Position numbers and translations under genes: made by a program. The notes under the pieces were generated by a model. The model did no database searches. It was not told the origin of the DNA and saw only the letters and a list, made by a program, of their open reading frames with translations. Source: Collimonas sp. OK412 (GTDB lineage Bacteria > Pseudomonadota > Gammaproteobacteria > Burkholderiales > Burkholderiaceae_D). From it: a DNA stretch of 64,000 bases. This document shows positions 47,601 through 56,208 of this stretch, piece after piece. Every line of letters begins with the position of its first letter. The stretch's first letter is position 1. The DNA lies in the NCBI RefSeq assembly GCF_900112135.1, contig NZ_FOLC01000018.1, forward strand, positions 1-64,000, in the 5' to 3' direction.

Positions 47601-50600
47601 TTGATAGCCAAACCACCAATAATAAGACGAATATGTCACCTCAACTGAGATACTGTAGTTGCCATAGAGTGCACTGAAATCAGGCAAGGCAATGGTGAGT
47701 TCGGGAGTGCCGTAGTCGGGTATCGGTCCATCTCGCCCCTGAACGGTGCCTTTTCTGATCGTCGCACTCATCTCCTGATGTACACTGCCGCCAGAAATGC
47801 CGATATCAGCTACACCCGACAAGGCCGGTTGCCTCACGGGCACATTCGAGACACTGGAGCCGCCTATCCACAATTCCGTATTGGCGAATTTGCCGCCATC
47901 AATCGGAATATCGATCGGCCTGAAAGTGATCTGCGGAGCACCCGCAGACACTTTAGGCTGCATGATCTGAAGCACTTGATTGCGCGCGTCATAGCGCGTG
48001 AATGTCTGGTTCAGTTGCACCTCCTGCACCAGCTTTTGCAAATCGGCGACGGTCGCGATCACGGCGTTACGCAAATCGGTCGTCATCGACTCCATTTTTA
48101 GGGTCGCGTTGCCGTTCTTGTCGTACATGTACAGATGGCTGATGCCGCCGTCAAAGTTGGAACGCACTACCCGCCCGGCATTGTTGTACTCAGCATACTG
48201 CTGCCACAGGCCATTCGCGCCGCCGCCGTTGGTGCGACGCCCGGTGACTTCACCGAAGGTGTTGTATTGCATCTCGGTGGTGGTGTCGCCATACAGCAGC
48301 CTGCCGGTATCGGGATCCGTACTTTGCGTGTTGCGCGAAATTTCCCGGTTGGCCGCATCGTAGCTGAAGCGCGTCGTGTCCTTGATCTTGTTGCCGCTGG
48401 CGTCCAGCCGTACAAAACTGGTTTGTACGGTGTTGCCGTTCACATCGAAGCCGTAGCTGGTGACGGTACCCACCGCATCAGTTTTGCTCACCAGGCGCCC
48501 TTCCGCGCCGTAGATGTAAGTTGTAACGCGGTCTTCGGCAGCAGTTTGCCCTTTTTGGGTCTCCTTGCTAACGTTATTCAGCCCGTCGTATTCGAATAAG
48601 GTGGTGCTGCGCACCTGCTTATTCAGGGAATCCACAAACTGCGGCAACATCTGGCTGCTCATGCGCCCCATGACATCGTAGGTAAAATCCCACTGGCTGC
48701 CATTGGCGTCGGTTTTATGCAGCAGATGGCCGTCACCATCATATTGATAACTGGTAACGGCATTGCCCCCCTTGACGTCGGTCATGGCACCGTTACTGTC
48801 CACCGTCGCATAATCGACGCCTGTGCGAGTTTCACTTGTGAGACGGTTGTTGCGGTCCCAGGTATATTGCGTGATGCGATCGTCGCTACTGCGCGCCCAT
48901 GCCTTGATGATGGCTTGTGGATCGCTGCTGCTAGTAAAAGCGTCGGTATAACGCAGTGCATACTGACGCTGTTCGGATACATTGCCGTTGACGTCACGGA
49001 CCCACACCGTGCCATAACCCTGGGCATCGATATCCAACACTTTCTTGCCGTTGGTATCATAAAAACTGAAGGTTTGATTGCCATTCGGATCGATGCTGCT
49101 GATCGCGTTGCCGCGCGTATCATATGTCCATGTGCGGACAATCGTGCTCGCGTTGTCGATGTAATACATCCCCGGACGGCCCGGATTATTGGGATCCTTG
49201 GCATCTGCGTAAAATTTGCCTGTCCCCACATTCATGATGCGCGACTCGATCAAACGGTTGCTGGCATCGTAGACATTGTTGGTTTCGCGCATATTGACCA
49301 GATCGGTCGGCGCCGCCGGCATGCTGCCGGGCGTGGTGGCCGTGACCGGCACCGCATACACGCGCGTTGTTACTACATTGCCGGCGCTGTCATAGACATA
49401 GCTGGTGTAGGTGCCGGTCGCACTAATATCGACAATTTTGCGATTTAGTGCGTCGTAATACTGAAAGCTGACATTGCCATTGGCATCCGTGGCACTGGTC
49501 TGGTTGCCACGCGCGTCGTACGTAAAACGCTGTATCGGCGTCACCATGCTAGTGCTGCCGTCAGCCGCAGTCACCGTCACTGGCCGGCCCGCGATGGCTA
49601 TAACGTGGCCGAGCTTGTCGTATGTATATCCCGTTACGCGAGAATCACGCGTATCGTTTTCCAATTTTCCTGATAGATTGCCAAATGCATCGTAGTGATA
49701 ATTGTTGATAGTGCCGATCGGCAGATATTCTGTCGTCAGGTGACCGGCACCATCATATTCATAACGGAACAAGCTGCCTGATTTATTGGTGTAGCTGACG
49801 CGCTTATCTAGATGGTTATATGCGTAGAGTTCGCTATAGCCCTCTGCATCGGTGGATTTGACGAGATGACTTAACTTGTCGTACTCCATCTGTGTCACGG
49901 CATCATGGACACTTGTTACCGGGATCGCTCCGGGTGCCGCAGCGTTATAGTACTGCGTGACCGTTACCGGATCCCCAAAGGCGTTGTAGGCGGTCTGCAC
50001 GACCGCACCATCTCCCGTCGTCTGCAGCGTATTCTTGTTGGACTTGTTATAGGCAAACGCGGTTGTGCGCGCACCCTGCGTCACAGAGGCGACGTTACCA
50101 AAAGCGTCGTAGGAAGTCGCGATGCCTGACGGATCTGTTGCCGTCCAGGTGCGCGCAACACGGCCCACTGCATCGTAGCTGGTCGCCTTGACATAGCGAT
50201 TCATCAGCAACACTTTTTGCGTCGCATCCAGTGCTGCCGCCCTTAAGCCATTCCCGCTGGCGTCCACCAAACCGGCCGCTTTGCGCTGAGATAGTGCCCA
50301 ATCGGTATCCTGCTCCGCCAGTTCGACCGCCCGCGGATCATATTCGGCTGTCAGCGATCCCTGCGCGTTATAAACATAACGGCTGGTGCTGGCGATCGCA
50401 GTACCCCAGGCACGCGTCTCTTCAACCTTCCGGCCTACCGCATCATAAACAGCGCGGGTGATGGTTTGTGCTGTCGTGCCGTCTGCAATATACGTGTTGA
50501 CGATATTACCCAGGCCATCGAGCTCATAACGCGTCGTGACTCCCATGGGGTCGGTGACCCCAACGGCACGGCCAGCGGCATCATAACGATAATACGTAAA

Positions 50601-53600
50601 CGTAGACTCACCCGGTATGTAGGGCTGATTGGTGGTAGTCCATTGCAGGTAACTGTTGTGGCGCCAGGGGTGATTTCCCCAATACCGATATGACGCAATA
50701 CGTATAACCTGGGTGAGGCGGCCATTAGCGTCGTAGCGATTTTCTGTGACGTAGTTCAAAGGGTCCATCACGAAACGCGGACGATTCGCACCGTCATAGA
50801 TCCAGCTAGTCGTCGAGGGATCGATATTCCCAAAAAAATCACTAGCCTTTTCTTTGATCCAAGCCTGCAAATCTGCCGGGGTCGGATTAAGGGTTTTTGT
50901 GTACGCAAAAGCATGCCGCGTCTGGTCGGTTAAATTGCCGTTGGCATCGTAGGTGTTTTGTGTGATGTAACCCAATGCGTCGAGGCTATAAATGGCGCGG
51001 TTGGCGGCGTCGTAGATGGCATAGGTTCTGCGGTCCGCCGCATGCGATGCTGGCGTTTGTACAGCGAGTGCCGCAGCAATGGCCGCACTGTCAATCGCAA
51101 CCGTCGCCGCGATCGGTGTCGCATAGGCAGTCGTGCTGACGACATTACCGACCTTGTCATAGACTTGCTCAGTAACGTAATTCATGCCGTTGACCGTATA
51201 ACGCAGGCGGCCATCGGCTTCGTACGCATACTGCGTCACATGATCATCAGCACGCACCGACGGCGATTGCAGCGCAATCAGACCGGCAATGTCTTGCGCA
51301 GATGCCGCGCCGGCCGGCAGATTGATGCTCGCGGCAAGCGTTGTTTTTGCAATCACGCGTCCCGCAGCGTCGTACCCCGTCTGGGTGACTTCGCCGTTCT
51401 GATTGACCACATACACCACTCTGCCTACCGCATCGTAGGCATAGCGGGTCGGCACCGGCTCATTGTTTTGACGCACCAGGACCACATTGCCGTTACCGTC
51501 GTATTCGTATTCAGTGAGCAATTTCAGATTCACCGGATCGATGGTCTTGCTCGACAGCCGTCCCACCTTGTCGTAGACATACTCGGTCACTCTAGGCAGC
51601 GTACTGCCCGCACCCTCAGTGACTGTCAACTGATTGCCTGCTCCGTCATATGCAAAGCTGGTCGTCAGATTGAGCTTGCCTGCGCCCGCATCCACGATGA
51701 CGACGATCTTTTGTCCCAGCTTGTCGTACTGGGTCGTGGTGAGTACGCCATTGGGGTCCGTCACGCTGACCGTCTGTCCCTTGGCGTCATAGCCGTAGGT
51801 TGTCTTATAGTTTAAATCGGCGGTATCGAATGTCCGTGTCAACACCCGGTTGGCGGCATCGTAGGTATAGGTGGTCTGGATGCCCCGGGCGTCCGCCGTG
51901 GCAATCAGATGACCGGTTCCGTCATAAGTGCTGGTCACCGTCGCGGCAGCATCGGTGCCTGCCGCTTTCGTACAGCTGGTGAGTTTGCCGTTATGATCGT
52001 ATTGATAAGTGCTGCTGATCCCGCGGCCGTCGGTGATCTTGATGATGTCGCCGAATTCGTTCACGCTGGTGGTCGTGACGATGCCTTCCGCTGTCGTCAC
52101 CGTCACATCGCGCTTGAACGGACTGTATGCGTAGGTCGTGGTATGCCCGGTCTTGTCGGTGCTGGTCAGCACGCTGTTAAACGCGTCATACGTCATTTGC
52201 GATTTATTGCCTAGGCCGTCGGTGACGACAACAACGTTGCCCTGGCGATCATAGTCTTGGCTGCGGACAGCGCCATTGGCGTCGATAGTCTCTATAGTGC
52301 GGCCAAAAGCGTCGTACGAAGCTTGAGTGATCAGGTTCAATCCTCCCGCATCTTTGGCTTGCAAAATGATCTGACCCAGACGATCGTAATCGATCTTGTC
52401 GATACGCTGGCCGCTTACACCATTGGTCTTATCCGTATTGATCGTCGTTGAAATCCGTTGACCGGCACTGTTATAGCTATACCTGGTCTCCACGCCGAGC
52501 GCATCGGTCTGCTTCACGATCTCGCCGGCATTGTCATATTGATAGTCGGTGACGCTGGCTGAATTGTCGGCGCCCAGTGCCGTAAACTTCGCCTGCAGCG
52601 CCGCCGTCAATTGGCCGCCGCTGAGCTGGGCCAGGGTGACTGCATCCAGTCGCGTGCCATAGACCGTTTGCCGTGTGCGTTCGCCGAAGGTGTCGTAGTC
52701 GAACTGCACCACCTCGCCTAAGGCATTGACGGTATGGCTGATATGACCGCTGATATTGTAATAAGTGAGTGTGGTATTACCGCTGGGGTCCGTCTGAGAG
52801 ATCAATCGATCGCTGGCATCATAGCTGTAACGGGTGCCGTAGCTGGCCCAGATGGCATCGACCTTTTCCTGGCTATAGGCGTCGCCCATTGCGGCCAGGG
52901 CGGAAGAACCTTCGCCGGAGAGCAAGCCGATCAAACGATTCTGCGCATCGTAGCGGCGATTGCTGCCGCGCGTGGTGATCGGTCCGCCTATCGCGTCCAT
53001 GAGCAGATTGCCCATGCTGTCATACCAGTAGCTGTCCCTGCCGGCAAGATTGCCGGAGGCCATGTCAAAGCTGGTGCGACTTTGGAGCGTCCCATCCGAG
53101 TTATAACGATAATTGGTCTTGCGCAGTTCGCCGCTGCCGGGACCCATTGCGATGTTGCGGATTGCGGCCCAATCGGGGCCGCCCAGCTGTACGGCAGGGA
53201 CAACTTGGCCATTGCTGTTGACGTTGCCGCTCAATAGCAAGGCTGATACGTCCACCTTTGTCGCGCTCTGAATGCGTTGTGTGATGGTTCCGGCGCCGTT
53301 GCCGTTGCCATCGCTGTTGCCGCCGGCGTAGCTGTAATTGTATGTGGTCACAGCGCCTTCGCCGTCCACTTCAGCCAGCAGCTTGCCGCGACCATCGTAC
53401 TGGTAATACTGACGAATATCGCTGGCGCTTGAATGTGGCCGGATATCGGCCAGCGTGCCTACATTGAGGAACTCCTCCGACGAGGCAGCGGCATAGGCAA
53501 TAGAGGCAACTTTCCGGCCGGCGGCGTCATAACGGTATTCCGTCACATAGCCTTCGGCATTGCGCACTCCCTGCAGCTGGCCATCTTTGTCGTAGAAATA

Positions 53601-56057
53601 ACGAGTGGTGCGGTCATTGGCAGCATCCGCTGCCACAGTCGATGTTGATGGATCAGGTGGAGTGCTGACGTCAAGACGGTTGGCATACAACGTCATCGAC
53701 ACAACGCGGCCATTGCCGTCGTAGCGATATCTGGTCACGGCGCCATCGGCATTCACCGTATGATCAAGTATGCTGCCTCCGGGATCGTTCTCGGAAATAC
53801 CACGATAAAAATTCCATTGCGTGCGATCTTGCACGGACGCCGCAGGCCGTACTCCGGCATTGTCCAGGCTCGAACCCGGCCCGGCCACATCCACCGGCCG
53901 CCCGGCGCCATCAACCAGCGCCGCCAACTGCGCCGTGCTCAGCGCAGTCGCAAACGTGGTCGTGCTGACCAGGTGACGCTGCTTGCTGTCGTAAACATAT
54001 TCGGTGAGCGTACCGTCAGGATCAATCTTGGCCACACGCTGCCCACTTTTGTTGTACAGATAGTGCGTTCTCACTCCGTTGGCGTCTACATCCATGCGCA
54101 AGCGGCCGTCGGCATCGTAAGCATGTTGAACCTCGGATAGCAAGGTCCCCGACGATGACTGTGCCAATGCAATCAATTCTCCCGCGCCGTTGTAGGTCGA
54201 AGTTTGCGTCAGCCCGTTGCTGAAAGTCACAATCGTCTGGTGTTTGCCATTATCGTATTGATAGCGCGCTGAATAACCGCCGGCGCGTGTAGTCAACAGC
54301 ACCCGGCCCAAGCCATCGTAGCTATAACTCTCTCTATCGATCCCTACTTTTTGCAACAAGCGGCCGGACTGATCGTAGATATAGTTGGTCTGGGTTTTTC
54401 CGCCATCGCCGGTCCCGGCATCCTTGCCGGCGACATATCCTCCCGTGAAATCTTGACTGCCATCGGCTAGCAACGCGCCATATTCCGTGACCGTGGCGAC
54501 ATTGCCACGGAAATCGTAGGCGGTATCGATCCGCATTGCGCCCGATTTGTCGGTCAGGCCGGCAACCCAGGCGTTCAATGAAGTTTCGTTTGGAGCAACA
54601 TTGGGTTGAAATGTACTGACGTCATAGAGCGACGTGCTGTACCGGATTTCCGTTTCTTTTTGACCGCTTGCGTTATAGCGATATTCAGTAACCCTACCTT
54701 CCGCGCTGATCGCAAAACGCAGATGGTCGTGCGAGTCGTAGGCATAGCGCTTCGTGGTCGTTTGCCCGCCTAGCGAATCCGGGGCCTGCACTGTTTCTGT
54801 CAACAGCTCATTGTCAGCCCCGAATGTACGCGTGGTGACGGTGCCTTGGTGATCTTTGACAACAATCAGGTTGCCATTGCCGTCGTAGGTAAAATCGTCC
54901 GGCGGCGTGTCGCTGTTTACAACCTGCGCAACATTGCCGCTATCATCGTATTTGAACTGTTTGTATTCCGTGTCCCCAGGTCCGGATGCCTGGATCAACC
55001 TGCCCTGACTATCGGAGATTAAGGTCGTCTTCAGGCCGAACGGATCCGTAATCGTTGTCGTGCTTCCGGCCGGATCCCCATTCGATGCAAAGTTATTGCC
55101 GTATTCCAGCGCGGTGAGCCGCACAACGCCTGCATCGCTAGTCTGCGCAATAGTAGCAACACGATAGTCGCCATTCGTCAAAACATAGGTAAACGCCACC
55201 TGCGATCCGTCTGACTGCGCAATCGAGGCAATCCGGTTACTGTCGCCATCGTAGGTATACGTGGTCGTGTAGACCCCGCGGTCGGGCGGCGGAGGCGCAT
55301 CCGGGGCTGGCTTTTGCGTTGGATTTGCGTCAAGCGTTACTGTGCTGAGACGGTTTTGCGCATCATACGTATAGCGTGTGGCCGTGAGGATAGAGATGAC
55401 TTGCCGTCCGTCAGCGATATCCTGATAGGCAGTACGGATCTGCGTCAGGTTGTCCCCGCTGTAATCCAGATAGGTGATCTCGCCAGATGCGGTAGTCACC
55501 TGCGCCAGCTTGCCAGCGCTGTTATATTGATACACGACATTGTTGCCGTCGCGGTCGCTCTTGATTGTCAGTCGTTGCAGGCTGTCGTAGGTTTCGTTGA
55601 TCTGGTTTTTGCCGTCGTGATATGTCCAGTTGTTGCTCGCGGCGTCGAAAGCGAGTGTCGCCCGCGCGCCTGTGCCACTGGAAGCGAAGTAACTATTTCT
55701 GCTGGCGTCGAAAGTATAGGTAATGGCGCTGCCATCCCAGTCTATCCTTTGGATGGTGCTGCCTGCAGTATTGACGACACCGGTCAGCAAAGACAAAACT
55801 GGTGCCGCCCCGGGTTGCCAATTGTCGCCGGTAAGCTTGCCCTGGCTGTTATAGCTCCGGAAAATCTCGCTGTTGACACCGGTCCCGCTCAAGAACTGAT
55901 CGCGGTCCTGCAGCAGCAGATTGCCGTTACTGGCATTAACATAGACCTGCTCGCCGGATTGCCCCAAGGCGGCATTGCCTAATTGGATTTTTTGTCCAAG
56001 ACCCGACGCGGTACCGGACTGCAGACCCAAACCATTACCAGTGACGATGGCGACCAT
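41661..56057 (-). CDS. Giant YD/Rhs-repeat protein B with LysM and toxin-like tip (4798 aa)
   Basis: The ATG at 56057 has GAGGA seven bases upstream. Residues 1-90 form the same leader as giant protein A. YD repeats fill about 90-2700, a beta-rich non-YD insertion spans about 2700-3370, and YD repeats resume to about 4040. A LysM domain (WTVRAGDTLQSIASALWGD) lies near 4062-4113, a hydrophobic stretch near 4154-4187, and a long Gly/Ala-rich segment to about 4350. A linker precedes the last ~98 residues (from about 4701), with FYTHELREFTRVRSLGYETGQ, NAHSAALREYG and LYHPDAI. The tip resembles polymorphic-toxin C-termini, but I cannot name its activity. The usual Rhs core-end DPxGL autocleavage motif is not seen. 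No Sec/Tat signal is visible. Confidence 0.95.
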   Translation of the reverse strand: MVAIVTGNGLGLQSGTASGLGQKIQLGNAALGQSGEQVYVNASNGNLLLQDRDQFLSGTGVNSEIFRSYNSQGKLTGDNWQPGAAPVLSLLTGVVNTAGSTIQRIDWDGSAITYTFDASRNSYFASSGTGARATLAFDAASNNWTYHDGKNQINETYDSLQRLTIKSDRDGNNVVYQYNSAGKLAQVTTASGEITYLDYSGDNLTQIRTAYQDIADGRQVISILTATRYTYDAQNRLSTVTLDANPTQKPAPDAPPPPDRGVYTTTYTYDGDSNRIASIAQSDGSQVAFTYVLTNGDYRVATIAQTSDAGVVRLTALEYGNNFASNGDPAGSTTTITDPFGLKTTLISDSQGRLIQASGPGDTEYKQFKYDDSGNVAQVVNSDTPPDDFTYDGNGNLIVVKDHQGTVTTRTFGADNELLTETVQAPDSLGGQTTTKRYAYDSHDHLRFAISAEGRVTEYRYNASGQKETEIRYSTSLYDVSTFQPNVAPNETSLNAWVAGLTDKSGAMRIDTAYDFRGNVATVTEYGALLADGSQDFTGGYVAGKDAGTGDGGKTQTNYIYDQSGRLLQKVGIDRESYSYDGLGRVLLTTRAGGYSARYQYDNGKHQTIVTFSNGLTQTSTYNGAGELIALAQSSSGTLLSEVQHAYDADGRLRMDVDANGVRTHYLYNKSGQRVAKIDPDGTLTEYVYDSKQRHLVSTTTFATALSTAQLAALVDGAGRPVDVAGPGSSLDNAGVRPAASVQDRTQWNFYRGISENDPGGSILDHTVNADGAVTRYRYDGNGRVVSMTLYANRLDVSTPPDPSTSTVAADAANDRTTRYFYDKDGQLQGVRNAEGYVTEYRYDAAGRKVASIAYAAASSEEFLNVGTLADIRPHSSASDIRQYYQYDGRGKLLAEVDGEGAVTTYNYSYAGGNSDGNGNGAGTITQRIQSATKVDVSALLLSGNVNSNGQVVPAVQLGGPDWAAIRNIAMGPGSGELRKTNYRYNSDGTLQSRTSFDMASGNLAGRDSYWYDSMGNLLMDAIGGPITTRGSNRRYDAQNRLIGLLSGEGSSALAAMGDAYSQEKVDAIWASYGTRYSYDASDRLISQTDPSGNTTLTYYNISGHISHTVNALGEVVQFDYDTFGERTRQTVYGTRLDAVTLAQLSGGQLTAALQAKFTALGADNSASVTDYQYDNAGEIVKQTDALGVETRYSYNSAGQRISTTINTDKTNGVSGQRIDKIDYDRLGQIILQAKDAGGLNLITQASYDAFGRTIETIDANGAVRSQDYDRQGNVVVVTDGLGNKSQMTYDAFNSVLTSTDKTGHTTTYAYSPFKRDVTVTTAEGIVTTTSVNEFGDIIKITDGRGISSTYQYDHNGKLTSCTKAAGTDAAATVTSTYDGTGHLIATADARGIQTTYTYDAANRVLTRTFDTADLNYKTTYGYDAKGQTVSVTDPNGVLTTTQYDKLGQKIVVIVDAGAGKLNLTTSFAYDGAGNQLTVTEGAGSTLPRVTEYVYDKVGRLSSKTIDPVNLKLLTEYEYDGNGNVVLVRQNNEPVPTRYAYDAVGRVVYVVNQNGEVTQTGYDAAGRVIAKTTLAASINLPAGAASAQDIAGLIALQSPSVRADDHVTQYAYEADGRLRYTVNGMNYVTEQVYDKVGNVVSTTAYATPIAATVAIDSAAIAAALAVQTPASHAADRRTYAIYDAANRAIYSLDALGYITQNTYDANGNLTDQTRHAFAYTKTLNPTPADLQAWIKEKASDFFGNIDPSTTSWIYDGANRPRFVMDPLNYVTENRYDANGRLTQVIRIASYRYWGNHPWRHNSYLQWTTTNQPYIPGESTFTYYRYDAAGRAVGVTDPMGVTTRYELDGLGNIVNTYIADGTTAQTITRAVYDAVGRKVEETRAWGTAIASTSRYVYNAQGSLTAEYDPRAVELAEQDTDWALSQRKAAGLVDASGNGLRAAALDATQKVLLMNRYVKATSYDAVGRVARTWTATDPSGIATSYDAFGNVASVTQGARTTAFAYNKSNKNTLQTTGDGAVVQTAYNAFGDPVTVTQYYNAAAPGAIPVTSVHDAVTQMEYDKLSHLVKSTDAEGYSELYAYNHLDKRVSYTNKSGSLFRYEYDGAGHLTTEYLPIGTINNYHYDAFGNLSGKLENDTRDSRVTGYTYDKLGHVIAIAGRPVTVTAADGSTSMVTPIQRFTYDARGNQTSATDANGNVSFQYYDALNRKIVDISATGTYTSYVYDSAGNVVTTRVYAVPVTATTPGSMPAAPTDLVNMRETNNVYDASNRLIESRIMNVGTGKFYADAKDPNNPGRPGMYYIDNASTIVRTWTYDTRGNAISSIDPNGNQTFSFYDTNGKKVLDIDAQGYGTVWVRDVNGNVSEQRQYALRYTDAFTSSSDPQAIIKAWARSSDDRITQYTWDRNNRLTSETRTGVDYATVDSNGAMTDVKGGNAVTSYQYDGDGHLLHKTDANGSQWDFTYDVMGRMSSQMLPQFVDSLNKQVRSTTLFEYDGLNNVSKETQKGQTAAEDRVTTYIYGAEGRLVSKTDAVGTVTSYGFDVNGNTVQTSFVRLDASGNKIKDTTRFSYDAANREISRNTQSTDPDTGRLLYGDTTTEMQYNTFGEVTGRRTNGGGANGLWQQYAEYNNAGRVVRSNFDGGISHLYMYDKNGNATLKMESMTTDLRNAVIATVADLQKLVQEVQLNQTFTRYDARNQVLQIMQPKVSAGAPQITFRPIDIPIDGGKFANTELWIGGSSVSNVPVRQPALSGVADIGISGGSVHQEMSATIRKGTVQGRDGPIPDYGTPELTIALPDFSALYGNYSISVEVTYSSYYWWFGYQGNDIQPYYIDGHVNSPAIGNSPKTVTVQLPTQLSNEGKSIPVDKYTAIVRLTSLSDPTNSIVLGSLSANTNDITSGVDPRGSLGETGTGTNGYMRNQVSSWVASAPIDVAAPIQSQIRFANSTLPNDASSMAYYRPAGSTGAYQVLPQSALSTPGSYIVDGQALAEGNYDVVFIAVSNGGDGRPAGTLLRRNEYQVTISHGATGSSITDAGIPLDAAYNNTGFQYGAAGTYIWQAPQSLRAYNLQSATGIVPDGLIVRTRPTGSTAWTYTSGPVGRDAATGAFTIDFAGNSTDQDVSLVLYKNGQIIDILSAPASFSGSQTPVLNFSFLQDQKTSITFNPPPNTTYLMIKYDMTVDGVVKTVYKRLDKLSAGTFIWATSDDGLIPDPKQSYTYNIVYTAYDAYGTPLSMSKGTVTLGGDVEPTGGRRVTLTGSERPVVIEFVPNADTNNINGPTPGQPLNQATQINLYYRPSPKNPADFDVPYTLVKLTRNGEGRFLFNTSDYGLPENSEYEYRYDALDASGNVLVERHSYFDTRTRSNPATNTDIIGVITETNKDMTVDRYERYNAFGEVSGERDGRGNWNDLYYNAQGKLIKKQQAEVMITLANGYQQVMRPETLFYYDRTGNLLGLKDANGNLTTQSWNYGTGKVDTSWDAAHNYKTSQYDQLGNLRVQFDELQQKTTYDYSKLGQLTVVTRGSGAQTSIDKYNYDAAGNRIGVTNTLTGITSTYYDGEGRIIHTVSAEGRAVWYQYTWNSSIVSVGSVVSGGWQKIATDANGHTLTDNIDTFGRVTWHQDMGGRTTSYAYNWAGLLASEISSAGKNITYSYYSNGLVRGIDDTGTGTQALYEYDGDGNRTYESYRSLTGSYVYTQAYVSYDSLNRVTSIKDLLYSVSYEYDAVGNRRHMAATYHDYVGNTKQSQDYWYAYDALNRFTLTMGQLSGARATSADDTSVSVVLGAGGGDGVYLAYDAVGQRKLATYASDGRTELYGYDALGYLTTQTINGVKTSERTNDQLGRVTNYAEWLADGSKQVTNLVKTYDADGLQKTERDSLNGSTTTYARLADGTVSQVKVTPDDADKGTAMTMDYSYEWWDGAKQSKVTAQGSNPMAPGWKPASSLYNYDVNGNLKAVFDDGGGEAAKQRAFSYETDQQGQVLRRNELGGVIIDANNQITGAVSGRIHNFYYLNGHRIGNVGNDGIEKIDYAQELAGKLDKGGDDKYKIFKPVSAVDFDENYMKISSQYPSMNGSSWTVRAGDTLQSIASALWGDSTLWYLLADANGLKGSDEALRAGQLLTVPNVITNLHNTANTFKPYDPGLAIGNTQPTLPTPPPPPANDGACGGFGPMLAFVVAIVATFFAQEYAAQAWMSAFGPAEGAVGGAAAGATTVGAGAGVAGGGATVGAGVAAGDTIGMISTTGATTALAVGGAAGSLAGQGVMIAVGEQNGINWKSAAMAAIGSAVGYNLPGMSGNAFINGALQGAAGGVLTQGIGVAAGLQHGFDWKGIAVSAIAQGIGQGVGAKMYAAGYNRADAKLVGGFAGGVASAVARGGSLGRNIGAVTMDAVASTIGNSVVDQIAASSTQKIYGLEDGNMSAAGFIDQSGSSQRTLEVARLQGQADMESRLARGPLFVNGTGASDPIYVRASSQSDIAMQPGRAYGPGIVYNAETETIGYAVPMPSVDVRTLDNPYMAGPLDAGYVSQASQIPADNYPSVQSVPGTSAFWNKGDDIAVKDFVNGYHLGNSPRGIMEPPMTAAEYNGRLVGAVRDSFADFGYGMIGGQSADAAKANWNAGNRGTAALYEAKAFGEAGLTLLSFGTFGAVRSGTTMTAAELSATRATYGANTERMLGARTGGVEFGVDPVASGGPLRELSNGNVKITSKGVGVVENHVSRFGDDAANQLMIDRLRGISNGEMNGTVADYNFYTHELREFTRVRSLGYETGQLPSDIYYNAHSAALREYGIQPQNYNQSLRALYHPDAIRLMEGQ
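41956..42102. repeat. 147 bp exact direct repeat, in-gene copy
   Basis: This part of giant gene B encodes about residues 4652-4700, immediately upstream of the variable tip. It is repeated exactly at 41280-41426 beyond the immunity gene. The boundary of identity coincides with the start of the tip, as expected for a tip-exchange junction. Confidence 0.9.
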
Positions 56058-56128
56058 GTTTTAATCCTCGAGAATAATTTCCATTGAGCAATGACGGCCA
56101 GCAAATTAGTGCATCTTGCATGCCTCTA

Positions 56129-56168
56129 CCCAATACATCCTCGAGAATCAGATTTTGTTTAGCGTTTT
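56129..56168 (-). promoter_or_regulatory. Promoter-like motif upstream of giant gene B
   Basis: On the minus strand GCTAAAC (56163-56157) is followed by 14 bases, GA and GGATGTATTGG. It aligns gap-free with the motif before giant gene A, including the A-rich stretch ahead of it, although the surrounding leaders differ. The second half-site is about 78 bp from the ATG. Conservation limited to this block points to a regulatory role. Confidence 0.6.
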
Positions 56169-56208
56169 TTACATTTTTTTTGAAATATTTCTTGCTCGGC
56201 GTATCTGG

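Noticed and set aside
41661-56057. CRISPR-like or tandem DNA repeat impression from periodic GTCGTA-type words
   Set aside because: The periodicity follows YD codons (YDxxG) with variable spacing and sequence, so it is protein-repeat periodicity and not a CRISPR array.
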